Shown: positions 16,261-25,155 of the stretch, piece after piece
Layout: each line of letters starts with the position of its first letter
Numbering within the stretch: the stretch's first letter is position 1
Source of the DNA: Bacillota bacterium
GTDB taxonomy: Bacteria; Bacillota; Limnochordia; Darwinibacteriales; DTU012
Reading direction: 5' to 3'
Assembly (NCBI GenBank): GCA_012840925.1
Contig: DUVS01000009.1
Coordinates: 1 to 64,000 of the forward strand
DNA: 64,000 nt
Notes under the pieces: generated by a model
Told to the model about the DNA's origin: nothing
What the model saw: only the letters and a program-made list of their open reading frames with translations
Databases searched by the model: none
Program-made: the position numbers and the translations under genes

Positions 16261-16758
16261 ATGGGTGTTGATCAACAGTTTCACACGGTACGGGGATATC
16301 AGTTGTTGAATGCAGAGGGAAAGGTTTTGACTTCAGGTATGGAGGACTACTTGGAGATGATCTACCGCATTTGTCAGGAAACAGGCTTTGTACGGGTTAA
16401 TCAGTTGGCTGAACGCCTGAATGTCCGGCCTTCTTCTGCCACGAAGGTTGTGCAGAGGTTGAGTGAACTAGGCCTGGTTGAGTACGAGAAATACGGTTCG
16501 ATCAGTCTGTCGGAGCAGGGAAAACACCTGGGGGAATTCTTATTGTCCAGACACAAAACCATTCAGGAATTTCTGGGCAACTTAGGTATTACAGAAATGC
16601 TGCTGCAGGATACAGAATTAATTGAACATGACGTCAGCCATTCCACTCTGGAGTATATCAAATTGTTCAATCAGTTTTTCATGGATTATCCTGAGATCAA
16701 AAAGCGCTATCAACAGTACTTGGACCACAATTTGAAACAACGGAAGCTAAAAAAATGA
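16261..16758 (+). CDS. DtxR/MntR-family metal-dependent regulator
   Basis: A 165-residue metal-responsive repressor. The winged helix at about residues 20-80 reads SGMEDYLEMIYRI, LAERLNVRPSSATKVVQRL and GLVEYEKYGSISLSEQG. The dimerisation and metal-binding domain follows, with LSRHKTIQEFL and HDVSHSTLE. It lacks the C-terminal SH3-like FeoA domain of full-length DtxR and so is closer to MntR in architecture. ATG 16261 is chosen because AAGGAG lies seven bases before it. Its position divergent to feoAB1 suggests it represses that operon when metal is sufficient; whether it senses Fe or Mn is open. Confidence 0.9.
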   Translation: MGVDQQFHTVRGYQLLNAEGKVLTSGMEDYLEMIYRICQETGFVRVNQLAERLNVRPSSATKVVQRLSELGLVEYEKYGSISLSEQGKHLGEFLLSRHKTIQEFLGNLGITEMLLQDTELIEHDVSHSTLEYIKLFNQFFMDYPEIKKRYQQYLDHNLKQRKLKK

Positions 16759-16780
16759 CTTAACCATATCGGTTAAGTCA
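16749..16780 (-). terminator. Intrinsic terminator of the M42 peptidase gene
   Basis: On the minus strand TGACTTAACC and GGTTAAGTCA form a 10-bp stem with a five-base loop, followed by seven T residues. The stem overlaps the stop codon of the DtxR-type gene on the other strand. Confidence 0.88.
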
Positions 16781-16792
16781 AGGGTTTAGGGC

Positions 16793-17845
16793 TTAATCTC
16801 CAGCGATCGGTGAGAGTAAGTAGTAATAGATAAGTTTGGCGGTATTGGTTATTGCATCAACATGGGTCCGTTCGAAGGCATGGGAAGCATCGATCCCCGG
16901 TCCGATCAGGCCATGGATCAGATCGTGACCAGCCCGCAAAGCAGCACTGGCATCGGAACCATAGTTGGGGTAGATATCGACCTTGTAACTGAGATCATGT
17001 GCTTTGGCCAGTTCCACTAACCGCTGGCGCAAGTGGTGGTTGTACGGGCCTGTGGAATCCATGGCGCAAATACACACAGAGTATTCATCAGAGGCTTGAC
17101 CATCACCGATTGCGCCCATGTCCACTGCAAGGTACTCCACGACCTCCGCGGGAACATTTGAGTTGCCGCCGTAGCCTACTTCTTCATGATTAGAAAAGAG
17201 AATATGAGTAGTATGAGGTAAACTAACGTTATTTTCCTTGATAACTTTGATCATATACAGCAGGATCCCTGCGCTAGCTTTATCATCAAGGTGCCGTGAT
17301 TTGATGAATCCGCCGGGAGTGATTACCGTTCTTGGATCAAAAGCGACAAAGTCTCCGACACTAATCCCCAGCTTTTTGACATCATCCGCCGATTCCACCT
17401 TTTCATCAAGGCGGACTTCCATATTGTCGCTGTTGCGTTCAGCTGTTCCAGCATCTTTGTACACATGAACAGAGGTCTGGTGCATCAGAATCGTCCCGGT
17501 ATAGACTTGATCAGCTGAAAAGATTTGGCAGTATTCTCCTTCAAGGTGGTTCCAGCGGCTGCCGCCAATTAATGATAGCTTTAACCTGCCATCAGATTTC
17601 ACTTCTTTAACCATTGCTCCTAGAGTGTCCAAATGGGCGGTGATCATCCGCTGCTTGCTTGAGTCCTGTCCCGGCAGGGCTGTTAACAACCCGCCTTTGC
17701 GGTTGCGCCAACTAGGTAGACCCAGTTCGTTCAAATAAGCTTCGATCTGGCTTATTACTCGATCGGTGAAGCCGCTCGGGCTTGGCGTTTTAACCAAATC
17801 GCTGATGACCTCTATGATCGCTTTGCTGTCGAAATTGATTTCCAT
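16793..17845 (-). CDS. M42-family metallopeptidase
   Basis: A 350-residue cytosolic dinuclear zinc peptidase of the M42 (glutamyl/tetrahedral aminopeptidase) family, which trims N-terminal residues from peptides. Expected ligands and catalytic residues are present: H71 and D73 in HLDT, D187 in RHLDDKAS, E221-E222 in SNHEEVGYGG, D242 in VDMG and H322 in SHAFERTH. Length is normal for the family. AAAGGATG precedes the ATG. The gene stands alone between two metal-related loci with its own terminator. Substrate preference cannot be read from sequence. Confidence 0.93.
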   Translation of the reverse strand: MEINFDSKAIIEVISDLVKTPSPSGFTDRVISQIEAYLNELGLPSWRNRKGGLLTALPGQDSSKQRMITAHLDTLGAMVKEVKSDGRLKLSLIGGSRWNHLEGEYCQIFSADQVYTGTILMHQTSVHVYKDAGTAERNSDNMEVRLDEKVESADDVKKLGISVGDFVAFDPRTVITPGGFIKSRHLDDKASAGILLYMIKVIKENNVSLPHTTHILFSNHEEVGYGGNSNVPAEVVEYLAVDMGAIGDGQASDEYSVCICAMDSTGPYNHHLRQRLVELAKAHDLSYKVDIYPNYGSDASAALRAGHDLIHGLIGPGIDASHAFERTHVDAITNTAKLIYYYLLSPIAGD

Positions 17846-17967
17846 GTCATCACATCCTTTCCCATATTCATTGTTTGTTGGGAGGAAAATTCCTGCACGG
17901 GAAGGATAATTTCATCGAGCTCCATAACAATAATGTAGAGTCAAAACACAGCGGGGAGTAGTCAATA

Positions 17968-18651
17968 GTGCACAAATACCGATATGAAACCCATACACAT
18001 ACAGCAGAAGTAAGCAGATGTTCCTGGATCAGTGCTGTTGATCTGGTCCGCGTATATAAAAAGTTAGGTTTTGGCGGGGTGTGGATCACTGATCACTTTT
18101 TAAATGGAAATACGACTGTGCCGCGGAACCTGCCGTGGGAGGAGCAAGTCAGGTTGTTCTGCCGCGGATACTACAACGCATATTATGAGGGGCAGCGGAT
18201 AGGTATTGACGTATTTTTCGGCTGGGAGTATTCTTTCCGGGGTACAGATTTGCTGACCTACGGACTGGAACCCAAATGGCTGCTGGCCCACCCGGAAGTG
18301 ATCGAACTGCATATTAACGATTACTGTGATTTAGTACATGAGCACGGTGGCTTTATTGCCCATGCCCATCCGTTCAGGGAAGCAGATTATATTGACCTGA
18401 TTCGTTTGCTGCCGCGGAAGGTGGATGCGGTTGAAGTGGTCAATACATGCCGGACTGACTTTGAAAACACAATGGCCGATCAATATGCCGACAACTATCA
18501 ATTGCTGAAAATTGCAGGTTCAGACAACCACGTGGGAGTCTTATCCAGTTATGGGGGAATCGAAGTGGCCCACCGGGTAAGGCACGACCGGGAATTGATC
18601 GATGCAATCGAGGATGGGAACGCCAAGCTGTTTGTGATTTCGTTAGCTTAA
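17968..18651 (+). CDS. PHP-domain metal-dependent phosphoesterase
   Basis: A 227-residue protein of the PHP superfamily, which binds two or three metal ions and hydrolyses phosphoesters. Motifs are the N-terminal THTHTAE (H9, H11), ITDHF, GWEYSFRG, FIAHAHPF and GSDNHVG near the C terminus. The GTG start follows GGGGAG. The next gene begins 12 bases after its stop behind AAGGAG, so the two are likely co-transcribed. The substrate is unknown. Confidence 0.88.
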   Translation: MHKYRYETHTHTAEVSRCSWISAVDLVRVYKKLGFGGVWITDHFLNGNTTVPRNLPWEEQVRLFCRGYYNAYYEGQRIGIDVFFGWEYSFRGTDLLTYGLEPKWLLAHPEVIELHINDYCDLVHEHGGFIAHAHPFREADYIDLIRLLPRKVDAVEVVNTCRTDFENTMADQYADNYQLLKIAGSDNHVGVLSSYGGIEVAHRVRHDRELIDAIEDGNAKLFVISLA

Positions 18652-18663
18652 AGGAGTGATCTT

Positions 18664-19074
18664 ATGGATTGGCAGAAAGAGGTCGCAGAGGCAAGGACAG
18701 TTGCCTTGAGAGTTTTGAACTCGCTAGAACAGATTGAGAAGAAGTTAAACAGCGCCAGAAGATGGGGCATCTTTGATTTACTGGGAGGGGATCTTTTCAC
18801 AAGCTTGATTAAGCACAGCAAAATGGATGATGCCCAAAGGATGCTAAAAGAAGTTCAGAACGATTTGCAGCTGCTGCAAAGGGAGCTTAAGGATATTAAC
18901 ATCCACTTTGTTGAAGATATCAGTACGTCTGGATTCCAGAAGTTCATGGATATTGTCTTTGACAATATCGTTTCAGATTGGCTGACCCAGAGCCGGATCA
19001 ACAAAAGCCTTCAAGAAGTGGCCAGAGTGAAGGCTGCCGTCAATGAAGTACTGGTCACGCTAAATCGGATATAG
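18664..19074 (+). CDS. Conserved helical protein of unknown function
   Basis: A 136-residue, mostly helical soluble protein. SARRWGIFDLLGGDLFTSLIKHSKMDDA is its most recognisable stretch; similar sequences occur as hypothetical proteins across Firmicutes, to my knowledge. Heptad-like helices flank it (LNSLEQIEKKLNSA and LQLLQRELKDINI), suggesting coiled-coil interactions. No catalytic motif or membrane segment is visible. AAGGAG precedes the ATG. It forms a short operon with the PHP gene. Confidence 0.75.
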   Translation: MDWQKEVAEARTVALRVLNSLEQIEKKLNSARRWGIFDLLGGDLFTSLIKHSKMDDAQRMLKEVQNDLQLLQRELKDINIHFVEDISTSGFQKFMDIVFDNIVSDWLTQSRINKSLQEVARVKAAVNEVLVTLNRI

Positions 19075-19168
19075 TCTCACTTATGCAGAAAGCGTTGCGC
19101 AATATAATGATCATCTTGACAGCTCGGATCAACCGCAAGTATCCCCAGCTTAACATGGTTTCGGCGGC

Positions 19169-19196
19169 TTGACACTGTTTGGAATTCCGATAAAAT
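19169..19196 (+). promoter_or_regulatory. Sigma-A type promoter for the DegV gene
   Basis: TTGACA at 19169-19174 and TAAAAT at 19191-19196 are separated by 16 bases, about 115 bases ahead of the DegV-family start codon. No riboswitch was recognised in the leader. Confidence 0.6.
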
Positions 19197-19310
19197 TAAA
19201 CTAAAACAACCAAGTTATGCGAGGGGAAAGGAGGGGTAGCCAATCGCATAAAAAAGGCATAGGAAAAGATCAAAGCACAAAATCATGCAAAGTAAAGAGG
19301 TGTACAGAAC

Positions 19311-20165
19311 ATGATCAAGATTACATCAGACAGTACGTGCGATCTTTCGCCAGAGCTGCTCTCAAGCTTGGATATCACTCTCTTGCCTCTGCACATTGTC
19401 GTTGATAATGAAAGTTATCGGGATGGTGTGGATATTACACCATTGGGTGTCGTGAATTTTGTAGAGAATGAGAAAAAACGTTGTCAGACTGCAGCCGTTA
19501 ACACCTTTGAATACCAGGAGTTTTTTTCGCAGTTTGCTCCTCATTATGAAGCAGTAATTCATGTCAATATTGGTTCGCAGTTTTCTTCATGTCATCAAAA
19601 TGCAAAATTGGCTGCAGAAGAGTTTGACAATGTTTATGTAGTTGATTCACAGAATCTGTCCACAGGCCAAGGCCATGTAGTGTATGAAGCCGCTTTACTG
19701 GCCGAAAACGGGCACTCGGCACCGGAGATTGTGGAAAAGCTTGAGGATATGATCCCCCGCATAGATGCCAGTTTTGTCATTGATAAGCTGGATTATCTTC
19801 ACAAAGGCGGGCGTTGTTCCGGCCTGGAAGCATTTGGTGCCAGACTTTTGCAGATCAAGCCATGTATCGAAGTTTTAGAAGGCAAAATGATTGTTGGCAA
19901 GAAGTACCGGGGCAGTTTTGAACGCAGTCTGGAACAGTATGTCAAAGACAGACTGGCTGATCGGGATAACATTGATTACAGCAGAATCTTCATCACTCAC
20001 TGTATGTGCCCTGACCAGGTAATTCAGAAAGTGAAAGATACAGTGAAAACATATGCCAACTTCGCAGAAATCATTATCACTAGTGCCGGCTGTACCATTA
20101 CAACCCACTGCGGCCCGAATACCCTTGGCATTCTTTATAAGCGTATCGACAAAAAGCAGTTATAG
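19311..20165 (+). CDS. DegV-family fatty-acid-binding protein
   Basis: A 284-residue cytosolic protein of the DegV (FakB) family, which binds a fatty acid and can present it to the FakA kinase for phosphorylation. The N-terminal ITSDSTCDLSPELL, the GSQFSSCHQNAKLAAEEF segment and the VIDKLDYLHKGGRCSG motif are typical. No fakA-like kinase gene was seen in the window, so the kinase partnership is only inferred from the family. AGAGGTG precedes the ATG, and a sigma-A type promoter lies upstream. Confidence 0.93.
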   Translation: MIKITSDSTCDLSPELLSSLDITLLPLHIVVDNESYRDGVDITPLGVVNFVENEKKRCQTAAVNTFEYQEFFSQFAPHYEAVIHVNIGSQFSSCHQNAKLAAEEFDNVYVVDSQNLSTGQGHVVYEAALLAENGHSAPEIVEKLEDMIPRIDASFVIDKLDYLHKGGRCSGLEAFGARLLQIKPCIEVLEGKMIVGKKYRGSFERSLEQYVKDRLADRDNIDYSRIFITHCMCPDQVIQKVKDTVKTYANFAEIIITSAGCTITTHCGPNTLGILYKRIDKKQL

Positions 20166-20209
20166 GTTCGTGCTATGGGACAATGGGAACAGAAAGGATG
20201 TGACACCCA

Positions 20210-21031
20210 TTGACACCAGTCAGCATTCTTGTGACTATTGATGCGAACTACATCGAACCTCTAAAGGTGATGCTCAAATCGATGTTTCTCAATAATCTTG
20301 AGGAACGCTTTCAAATTTTCTTGATGCATTCTAGATTGAATGATGATCAGGTTCACGGTATCGCAGGATTCGTGGAACGCAATGGCCATATTCTTTCGGA
20401 AGTGAAAATTGGTGAAGAATGTTTTTGTGATGCTCCTGTAGTCAAGCATTATACCAAAGAAATGTATTACCGGTTGTTGGCTTTTCGTTATCTCCCAACC
20501 GAACTGGATCGGATTTTGTACTTGGATCCTGATATTCTGGTTATAAATCCTATTCGCAGCCTTTATGATATTGATTTATCCGGGTGGCTGTATGCAGCAG
20601 CATATCATGACATCATTTTGGCTAGAGAAATCAACCGGCTGCGGTTTCCGGAATACAATATCAAAGCTTATTATAATTCGGGTGTCTTGTTGATGAATCT
20701 TGACCTTTTGCGGACAAGGGTGGATGAGGAAGAAATTTATGAGTTTGTGCGCAAGCATAAAAACACACTGATCCTTCCTGATCAAGACATCCTAAATTCC
20801 CTTTATTCTCAGGACATCAAAAAGCTAGATGAGCTTATATACAACTATGACGTGCGTTTCTACCGATATCGTCCAATTATTCCCAAAAAAAGGCTGACGA
20901 TGGACAGCATCATCAATAACACAGTGATCCTGCATTTTTGCGGCAAGCGCAAACCATGGCACAAAAACTACACCGGAGCGTTCCATTCGCTGTATAAGCA
21001 TTACCAGAAACTAGCCCTTGCCGTTGGGTAG
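20210..21031 (+). CDS. Family 8 glycosyltransferase
   Basis: A 273-residue GT-A fold glycosyltransferase of family GT8, which transfers a hexose from a nucleotide sugar. The DxD metal site is LDPDIL, after YRLLAFRYLP and RILYL. YYNSGVLLMNLDLLR and the C-terminal FCGKRKPWHKNY (metal-binding His) are also typical. No signal peptide. The start is probably the TTG at 20210; AAAGG is 13 bases upstream, so initiation may be weak. It lies 44 bases behind the DegV gene and is likely in the same transcript. The acceptor is unknown. Confidence 0.9.
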   Translation: MTPVSILVTIDANYIEPLKVMLKSMFLNNLEERFQIFLMHSRLNDDQVHGIAGFVERNGHILSEVKIGEECFCDAPVVKHYTKEMYYRLLAFRYLPTELDRILYLDPDILVINPIRSLYDIDLSGWLYAAAYHDIILAREINRLRFPEYNIKAYYNSGVLLMNLDLLRTRVDEEEIYEFVRKHKNTLILPDQDILNSLYSQDIKKLDELIYNYDVRFYRYRPIIPKKRLTMDSIINNTVILHFCGKRKPWHKNYTGAFHSLYKHYQKLALAVG

Positions 21032-21059
21032 TCACAAGAATTATGGGTGTAGGATGATC

Positions 21060-21100
21060 GGACCCCAAATGGTTAATCCTTTGGGGTCCGCTTTTAATTT
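21060..21100 (+). terminator. Intrinsic terminator after the GT8 gene
   Basis: GGACCCCAAA and TTTGGGGTCC form a 10-bp stem with a ten-base loop, followed by GCTTTTAATTT. It ends the plus-strand transcript and lies between convergent genes. Confidence 0.85.
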
Positions 21101-21103
21101 AGA

Positions 21104-21268
21104 TCAGTTTATCCTGCTGGATTCATGCGACGGGCATTCATTTCTACTGGCGAACCCGCAGCCGCCGCATCCAGGGCAGCGGTTATTTTTCATGTTCCGA
21201 TATGATCTGAATCCAGCCCAGGAAATTACAGCCAGCAGTACAGCCCCTATGATGATGTTGCCCAACAT
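21104..21268 (-). CDS. FeoB-associated Cys-rich membrane protein
   Basis: A 54-residue protein starting four bases after the feoB2 stop, with its AAGGAG site inside the end of feoB2. A single transmembrane helix (about residues 4-20, NIIIGAVLLAVISWAGF) is followed by a basic stretch and a Cys-rich tail, CPGCGGCG, with a further Cys. This matches the FeoB-associated Cys-rich membrane proteins found beside feoB in many Firmicutes. They are thought to play the accessory role that FeoC plays elsewhere, possibly in metal handling or redox sensing. Confidence 0.85.
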   Translation of the reverse strand: MLGNIIIGAVLLAVISWAGFRSYRNMKNNRCPGCGGCGFASRNECPSHESSRIN

Positions 21269-21272
21269 AGCC

Positions 21273-23225
21273 TCAACTCCTTGAATCAGCTGCCAGGTTC
21301 AATGCCTGACGTTTGGCAGCTGTGCTCTTGATTTTAATAAACAGGAATATGCCCAAGACGGCTCCAATCACAATTGCTGCCGGCATACCTGGTGCTGGAG
21401 TTTTGTATAAGACCAGTGATCCGATTTGAGAAATCAGCATTGCCAATGTGTAACCAACACCGATTTGGAATAAAAGCCCTTTCCACAACCATTCTGATCC
21501 CAATTCACCTTTCATGGCTCCAATTGCGGCGAAGCAGGGAGGGGTGAAGAGGTTAAACACTAAAAAAGCGTAGGCGGTGACAGGGTTAAACAGCTGTGCC
21601 AATGAGCCGCCTGGCGTGCTCAGCACGCTTTCAGCAGCTGCGCCAAGCAAAATGGCCAAGGATGAAACAACATTCTCTTTGGCCACGAAGCCGGTGATCG
21701 CCGCAGCTCCCGGCTGCCAGCCAGACAAACCCAAAGGGGTGAGAACGACTTCCAGTACTGAGCCGATGGTTCCAAGCATGCTTTGACCCTGATCGGCAGC
21801 TGGCTGCAAGATCCAGTTGTATTCCTGCATCAGCCACACCAGAGTATTCATGACCAGGATAATGGTGGCAGCCTTATAGATAAAGGCCTTCGAATGCCTC
21901 AACATCTGGTTTACAGCATATTTCAAGCTTGGCTTTTTATATTCCGGAAGCTCTAATATGAATACTGAAGTGCTATCCCACAGGAAAAGCTTTTTCAGCA
22001 GCAATCCACCGATAACAATCACAAGAATTGCCAAAATATACATGCTTGGAGCTACCCAACTGGCGTTAGGGAAGAATACGGTTGCAAAGAGGGCAATTAT
22101 CGGCAGTTTTGCGCCACAAGGCACATAGGGTGTAAGAATTGTGGTTATGCGTTTTTCATTCACATCTTCAATGGTGCGTGTTGCCATAACACCAGGGATG
22201 GCACAGCCAGAACCGACAATCATGGGGATGATCGATTTTCCGGATAAACCAATACGCTTGAAATGCCGGTCCATAATCAAGGCTACCCGGGCCATGTAAC
22301 CGCTGTCTTCCAAAAGTGCCAGGCAAAAGAACAGCACCATGATTAAAGGCAGAAAACCGATTACAGCGCCTACACCAGCGACGACACCTTCCAAGATCAA
22401 GTTGTGCAGAAAGGGGTGAATATCAAGGGCTGACAGGAAATTATCAGCTGCTGTGGGAACAACTTCGCCAAACAGCGTTTCATTGAAGTAGTCGGAAAGG
22501 AAGCCCCCTAATCCTTCAATGGAAAAAGCATAAACCGCCCACATTACCAAAAAGAAAACAGGCAGTCCAATCCACTGATTGGCAAGAAAGCGATCGATTC
22601 GATCCGACCTACGGACCTGCTTTAAGTTGTCACCTTTGACAACAGATTTAGCAGCGATCTTTTCAACGAGCTTGTGCCGCTTAAGAATCTCTGCATCGCT
22701 AATGACGGGTATGGTCAGTTTCTGTGGCTGCTTAGCCACTCTTACCGCAGCTGCAAGCAGGGCAGGAAGCCCCTCAGCTTCTGTTGCGGTAATGGGGATA
22801 ACAGGGCATCCCAGTTCCACTTCCAATTGTTCAATGTTGACTCGGTCTTTACGTTCTTGCACGATATCATATTTATTCAGGGCAATGACTACAGGGATGC
22901 CCAATTCCAATAGCTGTGTCGTCATAAACAAACTGCGTTCAAAATTGGCCCCGTCCACAATATTGATAATCACATCGGGATGCTGCTCAACTATAAAATC
23001 CCGGGTAATAGCTTCTTCAGATGTGTAGGGAGTGATAGAATAGGCACCGGGCAAATCAATGACTATGATTTCTGTATCAAAGGTATTATATTTGCGTTTC
23101 AGCTTTGCAGCCTTTTTTTCAACAGTCACACCGGACCAGTTGCCTGCGGATTCCGCCTTGCCTGTCAGCTCGTTGTAAAGAGTTGTTTTACCGCAGTTTG
23201 GATTTCCAGCAAGTGCTATGCGCAT
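21273..23225 (-). CDS. feoB: Ferrous iron transporter FeoB (system 2)
   Basis: A 650-residue GTP-driven Fe(II) transporter. The G domain shows GNPNCGKTTLYN, DLPGAYSITPY and NKYD. The membrane core has VGSGCAIPGVMATRTI and YVPCGAKLP with the conserved Gate cysteines, the usual FeoB arrangement. ATG 23225 (MRIALAGNPNC) is preferred to 23255 because GGAGGG lies upstream of it and homologues start there. It is operonic: feoA2 lies upstream and the Cys-rich partner downstream. A Fur-box-like site precedes the operon, so it is likely induced by iron limitation. Confidence 0.97.
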   Translation of the reverse strand: MRIALAGNPNCGKTTLYNELTGKAESAGNWSGVTVEKKAAKLKRKYNTFDTEIIVIDLPGAYSITPYTSEEAITRDFIVEQHPDVIINIVDGANFERSLFMTTQLLELGIPVVIALNKYDIVQERKDRVNIEQLEVELGCPVIPITATEAEGLPALLAAAVRVAKQPQKLTIPVISDAEILKRHKLVEKIAAKSVVKGDNLKQVRRSDRIDRFLANQWIGLPVFFLVMWAVYAFSIEGLGGFLSDYFNETLFGEVVPTAADNFLSALDIHPFLHNLILEGVVAGVGAVIGFLPLIMVLFFCLALLEDSGYMARVALIMDRHFKRIGLSGKSIIPMIVGSGCAIPGVMATRTIEDVNEKRITTILTPYVPCGAKLPIIALFATVFFPNASWVAPSMYILAILVIVIGGLLLKKLFLWDSTSVFILELPEYKKPSLKYAVNQMLRHSKAFIYKAATIILVMNTLVWLMQEYNWILQPAADQGQSMLGTIGSVLEVVLTPLGLSGWQPGAAAITGFVAKENVVSSLAILLGAAAESVLSTPGGSLAQLFNPVTAYAFLVFNLFTPPCFAAIGAMKGELGSEWLWKGLLFQIGVGYTLAMLISQIGSLVLYKTPAPGMPAAIVIGAVLGIFLFIKIKSTAAKRQALNLAADSRS

Positions 23226-23251
23226 ATCCCTTAAACCCTCCATATTGGTAA

Positions 23252-23533
23252 TCAAAGCTGCGCCTGTTTACTATCTCGATGGGGATGATTTAGATTGTCA
23301 TCTTCTATTGTCTGCTCAACGCTGCCCAGCTCAATGATCTGGGCCGTTTTGCGGTCAATGGCAAAGCGGCTGTCCTTGATCCGGACTAGGTAATTACCTG
23401 CCAATATAGAGATCAGCGTGACCTTTTCCCCCGGATAGCAACCGATGGAGTAGAGAAAGCGCTGCACTTTTTCCGTTCCCGCAACGTTGTTGATGATTCC
23501 TTCGCATCCTATTGCCATTTCTGATAAACGCAT
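23252..23533 (-). CDS. feoA: FeoA domain protein (system 2)
   Basis: A 93-residue FeoA SH3-like protein, first gene of the second feo operon. MAIGCEGIINNVAG, FLYSIGCYPGEKVTLISILAGNYLV and DSRFAIDRKTAQII fit the family. It has a polar C-terminal tail after the domain, unlike the FeoA of system 1. AAGGAAGG stands nine bases before ATG 23533; a TTG at 23539 is also in frame but too close. Confidence 0.93.
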   Translation of the reverse strand: MRLSEMAIGCEGIINNVAGTEKVQRFLYSIGCYPGEKVTLISILAGNYLVRIKDSRFAIDRKTAQIIELGSVEQTIEDDNLNHPHRDSKQAQL

Positions 23534-23617
23534 CAGCAAATGCCTTCCTTTCGTAAGTTGCTCGACTAGACGTTTAGTGGTGGACAGGTTGTTTTAGTGT
23601 GCGTATCATTTATCTAT

Positions 23618-23636
23618 GAGAAAGATTATCATTTTC
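23618..23636. promoter_or_regulatory. Fur box upstream of feoA2
   Basis: The 19-base site GAGAAAGATTATCATTTTC agrees with the Fur consensus (three GATAAT-type hexamers) at 15 of 19 positions. It lies about 85 bases before the feoA2 start, on the side expected for its promoter. The divergent GH43 gene starts 135 bases the other way. Confidence 0.7.
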
Positions 23637-23770
23637 AAAAGGTGTTGTCAATATATATGCCGAGTAAATTTTTTAGCAGGGTTTGATCAAAATGTTACCG
23701 AAATTGCATACAGTTTGATATTGATATATGATAGAACACTTTGGAGGGTAGTATATGGAGGAGGATCAGA

Positions 23771-25105
23771 ATGGCAGCCTTTGAAAACTGCAGCATCAGG
23801 TTTCCAGTGCAGCCGCCGTCTAGGGGCGCAAAACCGGTGCTCAAGAAAGGCGAACGATTTCAGCAGACAGACAAATTCAGTTTGTGGGGTTCTCATGACC
23901 CAGCCATTTTCCGCGATCCGGTAACCGAAAACTACTACACCTATTGTACCGGGGCTATTGCCCGCAGATCTCGGGATTTGGTTGTCTGGGAGAATATCGG
24001 CAAAGTGGTGGATGATCTGCCGCCAGAATCGGTTGACTGGGTTGGAGGTAATGCGATCTGGGCTCCGGATATCATTAAAGTGGGCAGCGAGTACCGGCTG
24101 TACTGTTCAAATTCTACCTGGGGAGTGCGCCGATCATGCATCTTTCTGGCTGTTGCCAACAATCCTGAAGGCCCGTTTGTCCCTCGGGGCATTGTCCTTA
24201 AGACCAGTGACCAACTGCCGGTGAATGCCATTGACGCCAATCCTATTATCGACCACACAACCGGCGAACAATATATGGCCTACGGGTCATTTTGGGGAGG
24301 CTGTCATATCCTAAAACTGGAACCGGCAACAGGGCTGGCAGCTGAAGCAGGGATAGGCAAATGCATTGCCCGGAGGCCCCAGTGGACCGATTGTGCCATT
24401 GAAGGGCCGTATATTATCTATAATCCCGACACTGGGTACTACTATCTATTTGTTTCGTATGGCTCATTATCCAGCGACTATAACATCAGAGTTGGCAGAA
24501 GCCGGTGTATAACCGGCCCATACCTTGATCACAACGGGAGAGACCTGACTGACTGCGAAGACTATACCAATGAAGTTGGGTACATGGTTGCCTGCGGTTA
24601 TAGATTCAGCGGAAGCCCCGGGGTGATGGCTCCCGGGCACAACTCGGTTTTGCGGGATTTTGATGGGCAATGGTATTTAGTCTGCCATATCAGGGAGCAC
24701 GATTTTTATACTCCACAGATCTCGACGATGCATATTTACAAGATGTTTTGGACCGATGATGGCTGGCCGGTGATCAATCCCCAGTGCTATGCAGGAGAGC
24801 AGACTCAGCCCATTGAACGGCAATGGATTGTTGGCAGATACGAACGGATCAAGCTTACTCCTGCAGTACCCCAGGGTGTCATTAATTCAGTACCAATGTT
24901 TTTGACCGAGGATGGCAAATTCAGCTGTTGTTCGCTCAGAGGTCGATGGGAGCAGATCGATACTGCCACCATTAAGATCGAGTATGGAAATGTTGAGGAA
25001 GTTTGTATCGTCACACCAGCCTGGGACTGGCAGCAAAATGAACCGACTCTCTGTATCACAGGTAAAGATCAGTTTGGAATTACTGTGTGGGGTAAAAAGA
25101 TGTAG
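23771..25105 (+). CDS. GH43 endo-1,5-alpha-L-arabinanase-like enzyme
   Basis: A 444-residue GH43 enzyme with an intact catalytic set: D43 in SHDPAIF, D155 in VNAIDANPII and E211 in AIEGPYI. WAPDI, YGSFWGG and APGHNSV (H290, a likely calcium-site His) are typical of endo-arabinanases. The propeller domain is followed from about residue 345 by a C-terminal beta domain, as in the longer arabinanases. No signal peptide is seen, so it probably acts on imported arabino-oligosaccharides. GGAGGAGG precedes ATG 23771, and no transporter gene is adjacent. Confidence 0.88.
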   Translation: MAAFENCSIRFPVQPPSRGAKPVLKKGERFQQTDKFSLWGSHDPAIFRDPVTENYYTYCTGAIARRSRDLVVWENIGKVVDDLPPESVDWVGGNAIWAPDIIKVGSEYRLYCSNSTWGVRRSCIFLAVANNPEGPFVPRGIVLKTSDQLPVNAIDANPIIDHTTGEQYMAYGSFWGGCHILKLEPATGLAAEAGIGKCIARRPQWTDCAIEGPYIIYNPDTGYYYLFVSYGSLSSDYNIRVGRSRCITGPYLDHNGRDLTDCEDYTNEVGYMVACGYRFSGSPGVMAPGHNSVLRDFDGQWYLVCHIREHDFYTPQISTMHIYKMFWTDDGWPVINPQCYAGEQTQPIERQWIVGRYERIKLTPAVPQGVINSVPMFLTEDGKFSCCSLRGRWEQIDTATIKIEYGNVEEVCIVTPAWDWQQNEPTLCITGKDQFGITVWGKKM

Positions 25106-25155
25106 TATTGCAGCAATGCTGTGTCAGAAATCATTCGCAAAGAGGTGACAAGTTG

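Noticed and set aside
22579-23028. A 149-residue plus-strand ORF opposite feoB2
   Set aside because: It is a low-complexity antisense shadow of a well-conserved feoB gene with no ribosome binding site.
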